The notes under the pieces were generated by a model, which worked only from the letters and a program-made list of their open reading frames with translations, was not told the DNA's origin and made no database searches. Made by a program: the position numbers and the translations under genes. A DNA stretch of 15,034 bases from JAJVID01 sp035275805 (lineage in GTDB: Bacteria > Acidobacteriota > Blastocatellia > RBC074): the NCBI GenBank assembly GCA_035275805.1, contig DATEMG010000297.1, positions 1-15,034 on the forward strand, in the 5' to 3' direction. Of this stretch, positions 1 to 6,119 are shown one piece after another (positions within the stretch are counted from its first letter, which is position 1; every line of letters begins with the position of its first letter).

Positions 1-12
1 TGTTTACTCGCG

Positions 13-48
13 CCTGTTTCCTGGCCTGTTTCCTGGCCTGTTTCCTGG
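13..48. repeat. 12-bp tandem repeat, three perfect copies
   Basis: The unit cctgtttcctgg occurs three times head to tail at 13-24, 25-36 and 37-48 with no mismatch. It lies just upstream of the first gene, directly before a possible TTG start at 50 and about 105 bp before the preferred ATG at 155. I see no further function. It could be a slippage-prone spacer or a set of protein-binding sites in the promoter or leader region. Confidence 0.85.
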
Positions 49-154
49 ATTGATAAAATCGCAAACAGGGCGATTAAACAAATCGCCCCACACCGTACAC
101 GCGATTGCAAACCGCTATAAGCAGTCGGGCCGTACGGCATATTTCATATGGCAT

Positions 155-1462
155 ATGGCGGGCGGCGCCCTGAACCGTTATGCGGCCTGCCGCTTTATTG
201 CCTTTATCGCCCTTTTTGCCCTTTTTGCTTTTTCCGCGCCTTCCTTCAACGACACCGCAGCGCAATCGTCCGAGCAGACGCGCGAGTTTCACGAGACGTA
301 CGATTTGGCGCCGGGCGGCGTCGTCTCCGTCAACAACACGAGCGGCTACATCCGCGTGACGAGCTGGGGCGAGGACCGAGTCAAGGTGGACGCCGTCATA
401 CGCGGGCGGCGCGATGAAGACCTCGGTCAGGTCCAGATTCAAGTTACGCCTCGTCCGGGTCGCTCCGATCGCCCCGATCGTATTGATATCCGCACGGTCT
501 ACGCGCGAGGCGATGGCGACCGCCTTTCTGTAGACTACGATCTGAAAGTCCCTCGCGGGGCGGTGTTGAACGCGCTGACGACGACCAGCGGGAGGATCAC
601 GGTCTATGACGCGGTCGCCCGCGTCACGGCCAACTCGACCAGCGGCCCCATCACCGTTCGCGAGGTCACCGGTGACGCCACGCTGTCGTCCACCAACGGG
701 GACATCACCGCCGACCGCGTCGGCGGTTCTCTCGTCGTCACGGCCACGAGCGGCAATCTGGTGATCGGCGAAGTGGCGTCGACGCTCAACGCGCGCTGCA
801 ACAATTGCAACATCAGCGCGCGTGGGCTCCGCAATGACGCGACGGTTCGAACCGCCAACGGCTCGATCGAGCTTGAGCGCATCGGCGGACGAGTCAACGC
901 GGAAACCACCAACGGGAGGATCAGGATCAATGACGTTGGCGCAGGCGTGATCGCCACAAGTTACTCCAATTCGATCACTGTAACGAACGCGCGCGGCTTC
1001 GTCGTGGCGAACGCGCTCAACGGCGGCGTCGTCATTCGCAACGCCGGCGAGGGCGCGCGCGCCAGCTCCGTCGGCGGCTCCGTGCAGATCAGCGACTCCA
1101 AAGGCCGCATAGAAGCGGACACCACCAACGGCCCGATCTCGCTCGCCAACATTGACGGCAAAGACGTGTCGGCGAAATCCGCCAACGGCGGCGTGCTTTT
1201 CTCGGGCAGGTTTTACGAGAGCGGTCGCTACGTGTTCTTCAGCGCCAACGGCAATGTCGTTTTGACCCTGCCGCCCGAAAGCAATTTCAACTTGACAGTC
1301 AAAAGCGACAACGGGTCCATCAACACCGAATTCCCGTTGAAACTCGAACCTGGGGCGCAACTGGGTCGCGGACCGATCGTCGGCGTGATTGGCAGAGGCG
1401 GGGCGGAGGTGCAGGCCATCAGCGCCAATGGCGCCGTACACATAAAAAAGGCCCCACAATAG
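155..1462 (+). CDS. Exported DUF4097-type beta-strand repeat protein
   Basis: Predicted secreted or envelope protein of 435 residues with no enzymatic motif. The N-terminus has an arginine followed by a hydrophobic stretch (residues about 14-28, FIAFIALFALFAF), consistent with a Sec signal peptide. The mature part opens with a conserved-looking unit (NTSGYIRV then SW-EDRVKV, residues about 61-78). It then repeats a strand-turn unit with a T/S/A-[NS]-G turn followed by an alternating hydrophobic strand (TTSGRITV, STSGPITV, TNGRIRI, ANGGVLF, ANGAVHI and others), about 15 units in all, as expected for a right-handed beta-helix of the DUF4097 / putative-adhesin family. A CNNC pair lies at C215 and C218. 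The frame is open back to a TTG at 50, but the ATG at 155 puts the signal peptide at the very N-terminus, so I prefer it; neither start has a clear Shine-Dalgarno. The next gene is of the same family, 114 bp downstream. The molecular role of this family is not well defined; adhesion or envelope structure is inference. Confidence 0.8.
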   Translation: MAGGALNRYAACRFIAFIALFALFAFSAPSFNDTAAQSSEQTREFHETYDLAPGGVVSVNNTSGYIRVTSWGEDRVKVDAVIRGRRDEDLGQVQIQVTPRPGRSDRPDRIDIRTVYARGDGDRLSVDYDLKVPRGAVLNALTTTSGRITVYDAVARVTANSTSGPITVREVTGDATLSSTNGDITADRVGGSLVVTATSGNLVIGEVASTLNARCNNCNISARGLRNDATVRTANGSIELERIGGRVNAETTNGRIRINDVGAGVIATSYSNSITVTNARGFVVANALNGGVVIRNAGEGARASSVGGSVQISDSKGRIEADTTNGPISLANIDGKDVSAKSANGGVLFSGRFYESGRYVFFSANGNVVLTLPPESNFNLTVKSDNGSINTEFPLKLEPGAQLGRGPIVGVIGRGGAEVQAISANGAVHIKKAPQ

Positions 1463-1469
1463 AGACATC

Positions 1470-1553
1470 GGGAGTGGGGAATGGGGAGTAGGGAGTGGGG
1501 GATAGGAAATAACTCCCCACCCCCCACTCCCCACTCCCTACTCCCCATTCCCG
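1470..1553. repeat. CCCCACT-type inverted repeat element (copy 1)
   Basis: The left arm (1477-1500) and right arm (1529-1552) are perfectly complementary over 24 bp and are built from 7-bp units such as CCACTCC and CTACTCC. The loop is 1501-1528. The element fills most of the 114-bp gap between the two DUF4097-type genes and ends just before the Shine-Dalgarno of the second. Transcribed, it would form a very stable hairpin. The G-rich arm also has four runs of three or more G in 25 bp. There is no T-run, so it is not a textbook terminator, but it could attenuate transcription or stabilise the upstream mRNA. Confidence 0.9.
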
Positions 1554-1562
1554 AATTTTTTT

Positions 1563-1570
1563 GAGGAGGA
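1563..1570 (+). promoter_or_regulatory. Strong Shine-Dalgarno for the second DUF4097-type gene
   Basis: GAGGAGGA lies six bases before the ATG at 1577 and fixes that start. It sits immediately downstream of the inverted repeat element. Confidence 0.8.
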
Positions 1571-1576
1571 CGAACC

Positions 1577-2359
1577 ATGCAAATTCCAATAGCGTTTTTT
1601 CTGTTGCTCGTGTCGGTTCTGGCGTTTGCGCCGGATCACAGTCAGACGAGGGCTACCGATTCGGGCGAAGTTACCAATCAGATCAACAGAACTGTCAAAC
1701 TCGCGCCCGGGGCGAACGTCAAGATTCAGAGCATCAACGGCCTGGTCTCGGTCGAGACCTGGGACGGCGACCGGGCCGAGATCAATATCAGCGTTCGGGC
1801 TTCGGACATGGTGACGATGGAGCGCCGGCCCATAATCGTCGACGACGCAGGCGCGCCCAACAGCCTGACGATTCGAAGCGAGGATGACAAGGAAGGCGGG
1901 AGGCGAGGAGGGGATCGCGGGTGGGTGCGTCACGAAGTGCGGGTAAAGTTGCCGAAGAGCGTCAACCTGAAAGTGTCTTCGGTGAACGGCAAGGTTGACG
2001 TCGGGGCCATTACAGGTGAAGTGGGCGTCAACAGCGTCAACGGCGGAGTCGTAGTCGCCCAGGCGGGAACGGCCACGCAGTTGAGCAGCATCAATGGAGG
2101 CATTTCGGTCTCGCTCCTGCGTTTGGGCGAGGGCGGGTTGCGAGTCCACAGCATCAACGGCGGAGTCAAAATAGGCCTACCGTCCGAGACCAGCGCCGAG
2201 ATTGACGTTCACAGCATCAACGGGGGGATCAAATCCGACCTGCCGATAACCGTCATCGGCGAGATGAAGCATGGCCAGTTGCGCGGACGCGTCGGCGACG
2301 GCGGCCCGCCGATCACCATCACCAGCGTCAACGGTGGGGTCACGCTGCAAAGAAATTGA
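1577..2359 (+). CDS. Exported SINGG-repeat protein, DUF4097-like
   Basis: A 260-residue predicted exported protein. Residues 1-18 form a short hydrophobic signal peptide (IPIAFFLLLVSVLAFA), probably cleaved before about residue 27. The mature protein carries seven S-[IV]-N-G turns, at residues about 52, 135, 153, 171, 192, 213 and 250. The five copies from 135 to 213 are 18-21 residues apart, the length of one beta-helix rung. Residues 44-72 (SINGLVSVETWDGDRAEI) mirror the SGYIRVTSWGEDRVKV segment of the upstream gene, so the two are divergent paralogues, the second shorter and more regular. A charged, Gly/Arg-rich insert (residues about 101-116) separates the first unit from the repeats. There are no catalytic motifs. 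It is probably co-transcribed with the upstream gene, although the strong hairpin between them may set unequal expression. The function is unknown; a surface or periplasmic structural role is inference. Confidence 0.82.
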   Translation: MQIPIAFFLLLVSVLAFAPDHSQTRATDSGEVTNQINRTVKLAPGANVKIQSINGLVSVETWDGDRAEINISVRASDMVTMERRPIIVDDAGAPNSLTIRSEDDKEGGRRGGDRGWVRHEVRVKLPKSVNLKVSSVNGKVDVGAITGEVGVNSVNGGVVVAQAGTATQLSSINGGISVSLLRLGEGGLRVHSINGGVKIGLPSETSAEIDVHSINGGIKSDLPITVIGEMKHGQLRGRVGDGGPPITITSVNGGVTLQRN

Positions 2360-2780
2360 CTGTGCGCGGCAACGGACCTGCTTCGCTCATTTTTTTCTGG
2401 AACTTTTTGACGTTCGCGCAGTCTTTAGATAGCCAGGAATAAGTTGGCGCCCCAAATTCCAAGAGGAGTGCAAGGCGCCTTTATTCTGACGTTCTATGTA
2501 TCGTCCGCCCCCATACATTTGCTGGAACTTTAGCTGTACCGACGCGTAACTAGGAATGTCGAACCACAAAATAATTTTCACCTGAAGATGTTGTTATGCG
2601 ATGTTTACATGATATTGACCCCCAAGAGACACAAGTTCGCCCGGCAGACACAATGATTGAAATTCCCCTGTTTCGGTTTTGAGACTCAATAATCCCGGAA
2701 ACGGACACCCAACGGTTCCTCCAGGTCATTGCCACTTGATCAAATTCACCATTTGCAACACTTAGGTTGTTAGCCAGAGC

Positions 2781-2796
2781 TGGCACAGCAATTGTT
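2781..2796 (+). promoter_or_regulatory. Candidate sigma-54 (-24/-12) promoter
   Basis: TGGCAC, five bases, then TTGTT matches the sigma-54 consensus TGGCAC-N5-TTGCW perfectly at -24, with the -12 GC changed to GT. A start near 2807 would leave a leader of about 110 nt before the gene at 2919. The -12 mismatch hits an important base, so this is only a candidate. It is notable because the gene it would drive descends from sigma-54 activators and an intact sigma-54 activator is encoded nearby. Confidence 0.25.
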
Positions 2797-2901
2797 CTTA
2801 GCAAAGTCAGATTCGACGGTAATTCAATTATTAAATTTTTGGTAGTTGAAAAAAATCACTCAACGCGAGTCAACTAAGAAAGCGATACTCAGGAATAACT
2901 G

Positions 2902-2909
2902 AGGGAGGT
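2902..2909 (+). promoter_or_regulatory. Shine-Dalgarno for the degenerate activator gene
   Basis: AGGGAGGT is nine bases before the ATG at 2919, followed by an A-rich spacer. It supports that start over internal alternatives. Confidence 0.75.
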
Positions 2910-2918
2910 AGGAAAAAA

Positions 2919-3938
2919 ATGGCCACTGAAGCAGTAGAAAAGGCGCTTGAACGTACGTCATTGAAGCCGCGTCCGGCGTTAACCCTTGTCGGTTCTCCGC
3001 GCGTGCTACCCCTGGAAAACTACGATTGTTTTATCGGCGTGAGCGTGAACGTCTCCGCGCTCAAGCAGTTCATCAGCGTGCATGCGATGGCGCACACTCC
3101 GACGATGATCATCAGCGAGCGGGGTTTGAGGCAGGAGCAGGTCGCGCGGGCGCTGCACAACGCCAGCGAGAATGCGGCGCAACCCTTTTTCGCCGTCAAC
3201 GCGCACAGTCTGAGCGGCGACGCGCTGCACAATCTCTTATTCGGGACTCGCGGGATGATCGAAACCTGCGGGCGCGGCACGATTTATGTCAACGAACTGA
3301 CGCGACTGCCGGCGCTGTTGCAGCAGCGCTTCGCCGCTCACATCGAGGAGCAGCGCTGGCGCTCCAATTCAGGCAGACATCAAGGGCCGCGTCTGATCTT
3401 CGCTACCGAATGTAATCCGTCCGAGATCAAGGCCGAGAACCGAATCGCATACGGCCTGGTCGAAATGCTGCGTCCGTCCGGTTTCACGATCAAACCGCTG
3501 CGCGAACGCAGCGAAGACATTCCTTATCTTGCCCGGCGTCTGGCTGAAAGAATCTCCAAACGCCTGGGCAAAGGCCAGCACGAAATCACTTCCGGCGCGC
3601 TGAAGATGCTCTCAGATTATCCCTGGGAAGGGAACATTGACGAACTAGAAGCCGCGTTGGAAAGCGCCATCGCCGCAACCCAGCCGCAATTGATCGACGA
3701 AGCGTTGCTCCCGTCGCGCGTTCGCTACGCCGCTTTGAAAGCCATCCCGTCTAGCGGAATCGATTTGCCACAGATGGTTGACGACTTCGAACGCGGCCTG
3801 ATCGATACTGCCCTCCGCCAGACCAACAACAACCAAACCAAAGCCGCCACGCTCCTCGGACTGCGAGTCCAGACCCTCAACATGAAATTAAAGAGGTTCA
3901 AGGAGAAGGACGAGGATGGTGAAGAGGCGCCGGAATGA
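2919..3938 (+). CDS. Degenerate sigma-54-activator-like regulator with Fis-type helix-turn-helix
   Basis: A 339-residue cytoplasmic protein whose residues 40-265 align by eye with the AAA+ domain of NtrC-type activators, but with the working parts gone. The Walker A site (GESGTGKE in the family) reads SERGLRQE at 66-73, without the Lys. The GAFTGA sigma-54-contact loop is deleted between LFG (107-109) and the next strand. Walker B GT-IFLDE reads GTIYVNE (120-126), Asp to Asn. The FREDLYWRL arginine segment has become IAYGLVEML. The sensor II segment WPGNVREL reads WEGNIDEL (236-243), losing Arg. By contrast LRERSEDIPYLARR (195-208) and the C-terminal Fis-like helix-turn-helix (about 293-327, NNNQTKAATLLGL) are well kept. 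There is no receiver domain. It should therefore bind DNA but neither hydrolyse ATP nor remodel sigma-54 RNA polymerase. A repressor or sigma-70-type regulator, as known for TyrR-like proteins, is one inference; regulation by hetero-oligomerising with an intact activator is another. The stop codon lies in the first unit of the following repeat. Confidence 0.85.
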   Translation: MATEAVEKALERTSLKPRPALTLVGSPRVLPLENYDCFIGVSVNVSALKQFISVHAMAHTPTMIISERGLRQEQVARALHNASENAAQPFFAVNAHSLSGDALHNLLFGTRGMIETCGRGTIYVNELTRLPALLQQRFAAHIEEQRWRSNSGRHQGPRLIFATECNPSEIKAENRIAYGLVEMLRPSGFTIKPLRERSEDIPYLARRLAERISKRLGKGQHEITSGALKMLSDYPWEGNIDELEAALESAIAATQPQLIDEALLPSRVRYAALKAIPSSGIDLPQMVDDFERGLIDTALRQTNNNQTKAATLLGLRVQTLNMKLKRFKEKDEDGEEAPE

Positions 3939-4043
3939 AGTGATGAAGGGGTGAAGGAGTGAAGTGGTGAAGTGGTGAAGGGGTGAAGGGGTGAAGGGGT
4001 GACAAAATGATTCAGTCACCCTTTCACCCTTTCACCACTTCAC
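3936..4043. repeat. GTGAAGGG-type inverted repeat between convergent genes
   Basis: An 8-bp unit (GTGAAGGG and variants such as GTGAAGTG) is repeated about ten times from 3936 to 4002. It faces an inverted arm at 4016-4043 (TCACCCTT units) across a 13-base loop (4003-4015). The last 28 bases of the left arm (3975-4002) match the complement of the right arm at 25 of 28 positions. The element lies between two convergent genes and supplies the stop codons of both: TGA at 3936-3938 on + and TGA at 4042-4040 on -. The hairpin could act as a bidirectional transcription block, although neither side has a T-run. Confidence 0.88.
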
Positions 4044-4765
4044 AAAGAAGGCTCGGCCACGAAACGATATCCCACTCCGCGCACAGTCAGCAGGTGGCTT
4101 GGGGTTGAGGGGTCGTCTTCGATGTAGCGTCTCAGCCGGACGATGAAATTGTCTATCGCGCGCGTGTCGGTGTCTTCGCGCAGTCCCCAGACGTCTTCTA
4201 GCAGTTTTTGTCGAGAGACCGCCTGACCTTCATGTTTGACCAGGTAGCGCAACAATTCGGCCTCCATCAATGTCAATTGCACTGCGCCGCGGCCTGCCCT
4301 GACGAGTTGGAGTTTTGAGAAATCAATCGTCTTATCTGAAAAGTCGAAGACCTCGACGCCCGCGCTTTGGGGGACGGTTTGGGACAGGCGAAGCCATTCG
4401 CGCCGCCGTAGTAATCCGCTCAAACGCGCGAGCAGAATCGCCAACTCGAACGGCTTCGACACGTAATCATCGGCGCCTGCTTCGAAGCCTCGCAGGACGT
4501 CTTCGGGGCGGCTGCGGGCGGTCAGCATCATGATTGGAACGTATTGGCCAGCCTCGCGCAATTCGCGCGCGACCTCGAAGCCGTCTTTGCCGGGCAACAT
4601 GACGTCGAGCGCCACGGCGTCGTAGCGCCCCGGGTTTCGCGTCAGCAACTCGAGCGCGGTCTCGCCGTCGCCTGCCATCTCTACCTCGTAACCCTCGGCC
4701 TCGAGGTTGAATTTCAGTCCTTCGGCCAGATGCTGCTCGTCCTCAACGATCAAAACAACACTCAT
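4040..4765 (-). CDS. OmpR/PhoB-family response regulator
   Basis: A 241-residue two-component transcription regulator. The N-terminal receiver (residues 1-about 118) has the acidic pair E8/D9, phosphoacceptor D54 in ALDVMLPGKDG, T82 and K104 in YVSKPF, all in the canonical places. The C-terminal half (about 140-238) is a winged-helix DNA-binding domain ending in the typical VRLRRYIEDDPS...TVRGVGYRF pattern. Phosphorylation at D54 should promote dimerisation and binding to direct repeats in target promoters. The ATG at 4765 overlaps the TGA of the membrane kinase gene as ATGA, so translation is coupled and the kinase is the obvious partner. The gene's stop codon lies inside the right arm of a repeat element. 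The target genes cannot be read from this window; no phosphate- or antibiotic-specific neighbour is present, so I give no symbol. Confidence 0.93.
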   Translation of the reverse strand: MSVVLIVEDEQHLAEGLKFNLEAEGYEVEMAGDGETALELLTRNPGRYDAVALDVMLPGKDGFEVARELREAGQYVPIMMLTARSRPEDVLRGFEAGADDYVSKPFELAILLARLSGLLRRREWLRLSQTVPQSAGVEVFDFSDKTIDFSKLQLVRAGRGAVQLTLMEAELLRYLVKHEGQAVSRQKLLEDVWGLREDTDTRAIDNFIVRLRRYIEDDPSTPSHLLTVRGVGYRFVAEPSL

Positions 4766-5682
4766 CGCTCTTTCAACTCTTCGACGCGCGGCAGCGCGAT
4801 TGTGAAGACGCTGCCCATCCCTTCGCCCTCGCTCTCGGCAAAAGTCTTGCCGCCGTGTTTGCTGACGATGGAACGGACGATGAAGAGTCCCAGCCCGGCG
4901 CCTTTGACCCGCGTCGGGCCCCGGCGGGGCGCGCGGTAGAATCGGTTGAATATACGTTTCAATTCGTCGCGGGGAACGCCCATGCCGCGGTCAGTCACTC
5001 GCACCGCTACCCGTTTTTCGTCCGTCGCCTCAACCTCGATCGACACGTCGACCTTCCCGTCGGAATATTTGATCGCGTTGTCGATCAGATTCGAGATGGC
5101 CGCGCGCAACTCGTCGGCGTCGCCCAAGATCATCGGGCGCCCGCCTCCGTCCAGTGATTCGACGAACCGCAGCGCCTCCTCGTCCAGGCGCCACCGCGTG
5201 CGCGCAAGCTCCAGACACTCCCTCGTCAATTCGCCGAGGTCGATCACTGTCTTATGGATGTGACGGCGGCGGTGGCCGGTGCGGCTCGCGCGCAGCACTT
5301 GTTCGACGGTATGGAGAAGGCGGTCGCAGTCGTCGAGCATGACCTGGTAGAACTCCTTGCGCTTCGCCTCGTCCACCCTACGCGTCTGCAGCGTCTCCAG
5401 GTAGAGCCGGATCGAGGCGATCGGGGTCTTCAACTCATGCGTGACGGCGTTGATGAAACTGTTGTGCTGCTCGTTACGACGAATTTCGCGCACCAGGAAG
5501 ATCGTGTTCAAAACCAGACCTGCGATGATCAGCACGAAGAAGATGACGCCGAAGACCAGCATCGCCACCTGCCGCCAGTGAAAAACCACCCAGACGCCAT
5601 TGAGCGCCACCGCCAGCGCGACCAGACAGGCCCCGAGCGCGATGAAGAAATAGACCGATTTGCGATTACTCTGAATGCGCAT
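4762..5682 (-). CDS. Membrane sensor histidine kinase without extracytoplasmic sensor domain
   Basis: A 306-residue kinase partner of the overlapping OmpR-type regulator. Two hydrophobic segments (about 9-34 and 40-64) are joined by only a few residues (HWRQV), so there is almost no periplasmic part. The second helix leads directly into HisKA with H82 in NAVTHELKTPIAS. The ATPase domain has the N box NLIDNAIKYSD (N202), G1 DRGMGVP (D231), the F box FNRFYRA and G2 GAGLGLFIV. All catalytic motifs are intact, including Thr in the HELKT phosphatase motif. I prefer the ATG at 5682 because it places a basic residue just before helix 1. The frame stays open to an ATG at 5781, which would add 33 hydrophilic, Cys- and Arg-rich residues; neither has a good Shine-Dalgarno. 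The short loop suggests sensing within the membrane or through a partner protein, as in known intramembrane-sensing kinases (inference). Confidence 0.88.
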   Translation of the reverse strand: MRIQSNRKSVYFFIALGACLVALAVALNGVWVVFHWRQVAMLVFGVIFFVLIIAGLVLNTIFLVREIRRNEQHNSFINAVTHELKTPIASIRLYLETLQTRRVDEAKRKEFYQVMLDDCDRLLHTVEQVLRASRTGHRRRHIHKTVIDLGELTRECLELARTRWRLDEEALRFVESLDGGGRPMILGDADELRAAISNLIDNAIKYSDGKVDVSIEVEATDEKRVAVRVTDRGMGVPRDELKRIFNRFYRAPRRGPTRVKGAGLGLFIVRSIVSKHGGKTFAESEGEGMGSVFTIALPRVEELKER

Positions 5683-6119
5683 CGTCAAATTTTCATTGTC
5701 GCCGCAGAGCAGTCCGCGACGATATGAACGACCCCACGAGCATTTTAAGCGATCCTGGCGCATGGCGCGAATTGGCGACATCAGCTAAGGGAAAGTCCGA
5801 TTGGAGGCCAACAATCAAAAAATCGCGCGAGCCGATAAATTAACTTGTTATATGTCTTCTCTTTAGTAGTTTATGCTGCCGTTTGGGAATATGCAGCCGT
5901 GGAGGGGCGACGGATATCAGCCGATGGCCGAGCCCTAGCGCAGCCATCGGGACAGACCAAAAGGGATTTTTCGCGTCCCGGCGGGACGCCGGACCAGAAT
6001 TATCTACATCAGCCTGATTTTGATGAATGGAGGCGCCGCTGTAGAACCGGCCTGAAGAAGTCGCTAAAATCTGTGACGATCTGGGCGCGCCGGCCATGGT
6101 CTCAGCGCGTCGCCGAAAA
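5683..6119. other. Intergenic region upstream of the membrane kinase pair
   Basis: This 437-bp gap separates the end of the NtrC-type gene from the membrane kinase start; both are on the - strand. It should hold the promoter of the kinase/OmpR pair. An AT-rich patch at about 5830-5875 is the likeliest place, but I cannot fix -35 and -10 boxes. It also contains the palindromic block at 5921-5989. Short open frames here on either strand look non-coding. Confidence 0.55.
5921..5989. repeat. Double-palindrome block, REP-like
   Basis: Two perfect stems lie close together. CCGATGGC at 5921-5928 pairs with GCCATCGG at 5943-5950, and GCGTCCCG at 5973-5980 pairs with CGGGACGC at 5982-5989. A short AT-rich spacer with GGGATTTTT lies between them. 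Two adjacent GC-rich palindromes in an intergenic space resemble REP/BIME elements, but only one copy is visible here, so repetition elsewhere in the genome is not shown. In the - direction no T-run follows the stem, so it is not a standard terminator for the NtrC-type gene. Confidence 0.55.

Larger units (their letters stand above)
2360..2918. other. AT-richer intergenic region without a convincing gene
   Basis: This 559-bp gap is clearly richer in A and T than its neighbours. I could not support a gene in it. On the - strand one frame is open from about 2726 to the TGA at 2387 apart from a single TAA at 2594-2596; its lower part could start at a GTG at 2581 and encode 64 residues, but there is no ribosome binding site and no family I recognise. 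A second - strand frame (2550-2804) overlaps it, so at most one is real. Towards the right end there is a sigma-54-like promoter candidate, followed by an A/T-rich stretch and the Shine-Dalgarno of the next gene. Confidence 0.6.

Noticed and set aside
74..1534. Long open frame of 486 codons on the - strand opposite the first exported protein gene
   Set aside because: It is an antisense shadow of a GC-rich gene. The + strand frame has a signal peptide and regular beta-repeat units, whereas the antisense translation has no recognisable domain and runs through the intergenic repeat.
2534..2600. Possible integron attC site (CGCATAAC and GTTACGCG facing each other on the - strand about 50 bp apart)
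   Set aside because: The outer boxes pair 7 of 8, but the interior has no convincing second pair of complementary boxes, and no integrase or second cassette is visible.
3936..4043. Assembly artefact or tandem expansion of coding sequence
   Set aside because: The repeat lies wholly between the stop codons of two convergent genes, and both proteins end with normal family C-termini, so it is an intergenic element and not a broken gene end.
5973..5989. Rho-independent terminator for the NtrC-type gene
   Set aside because: The stem is good, but in the - direction it is followed by GAAAAATCCC, with no T-run. The T-rich side precedes the stem.
5840..6097. Small - strand open frame across the double-palindrome block
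   Set aside because: There is no ribosome binding site, and the sequence is dominated by the palindromic block. It looks like translated non-coding repeat.
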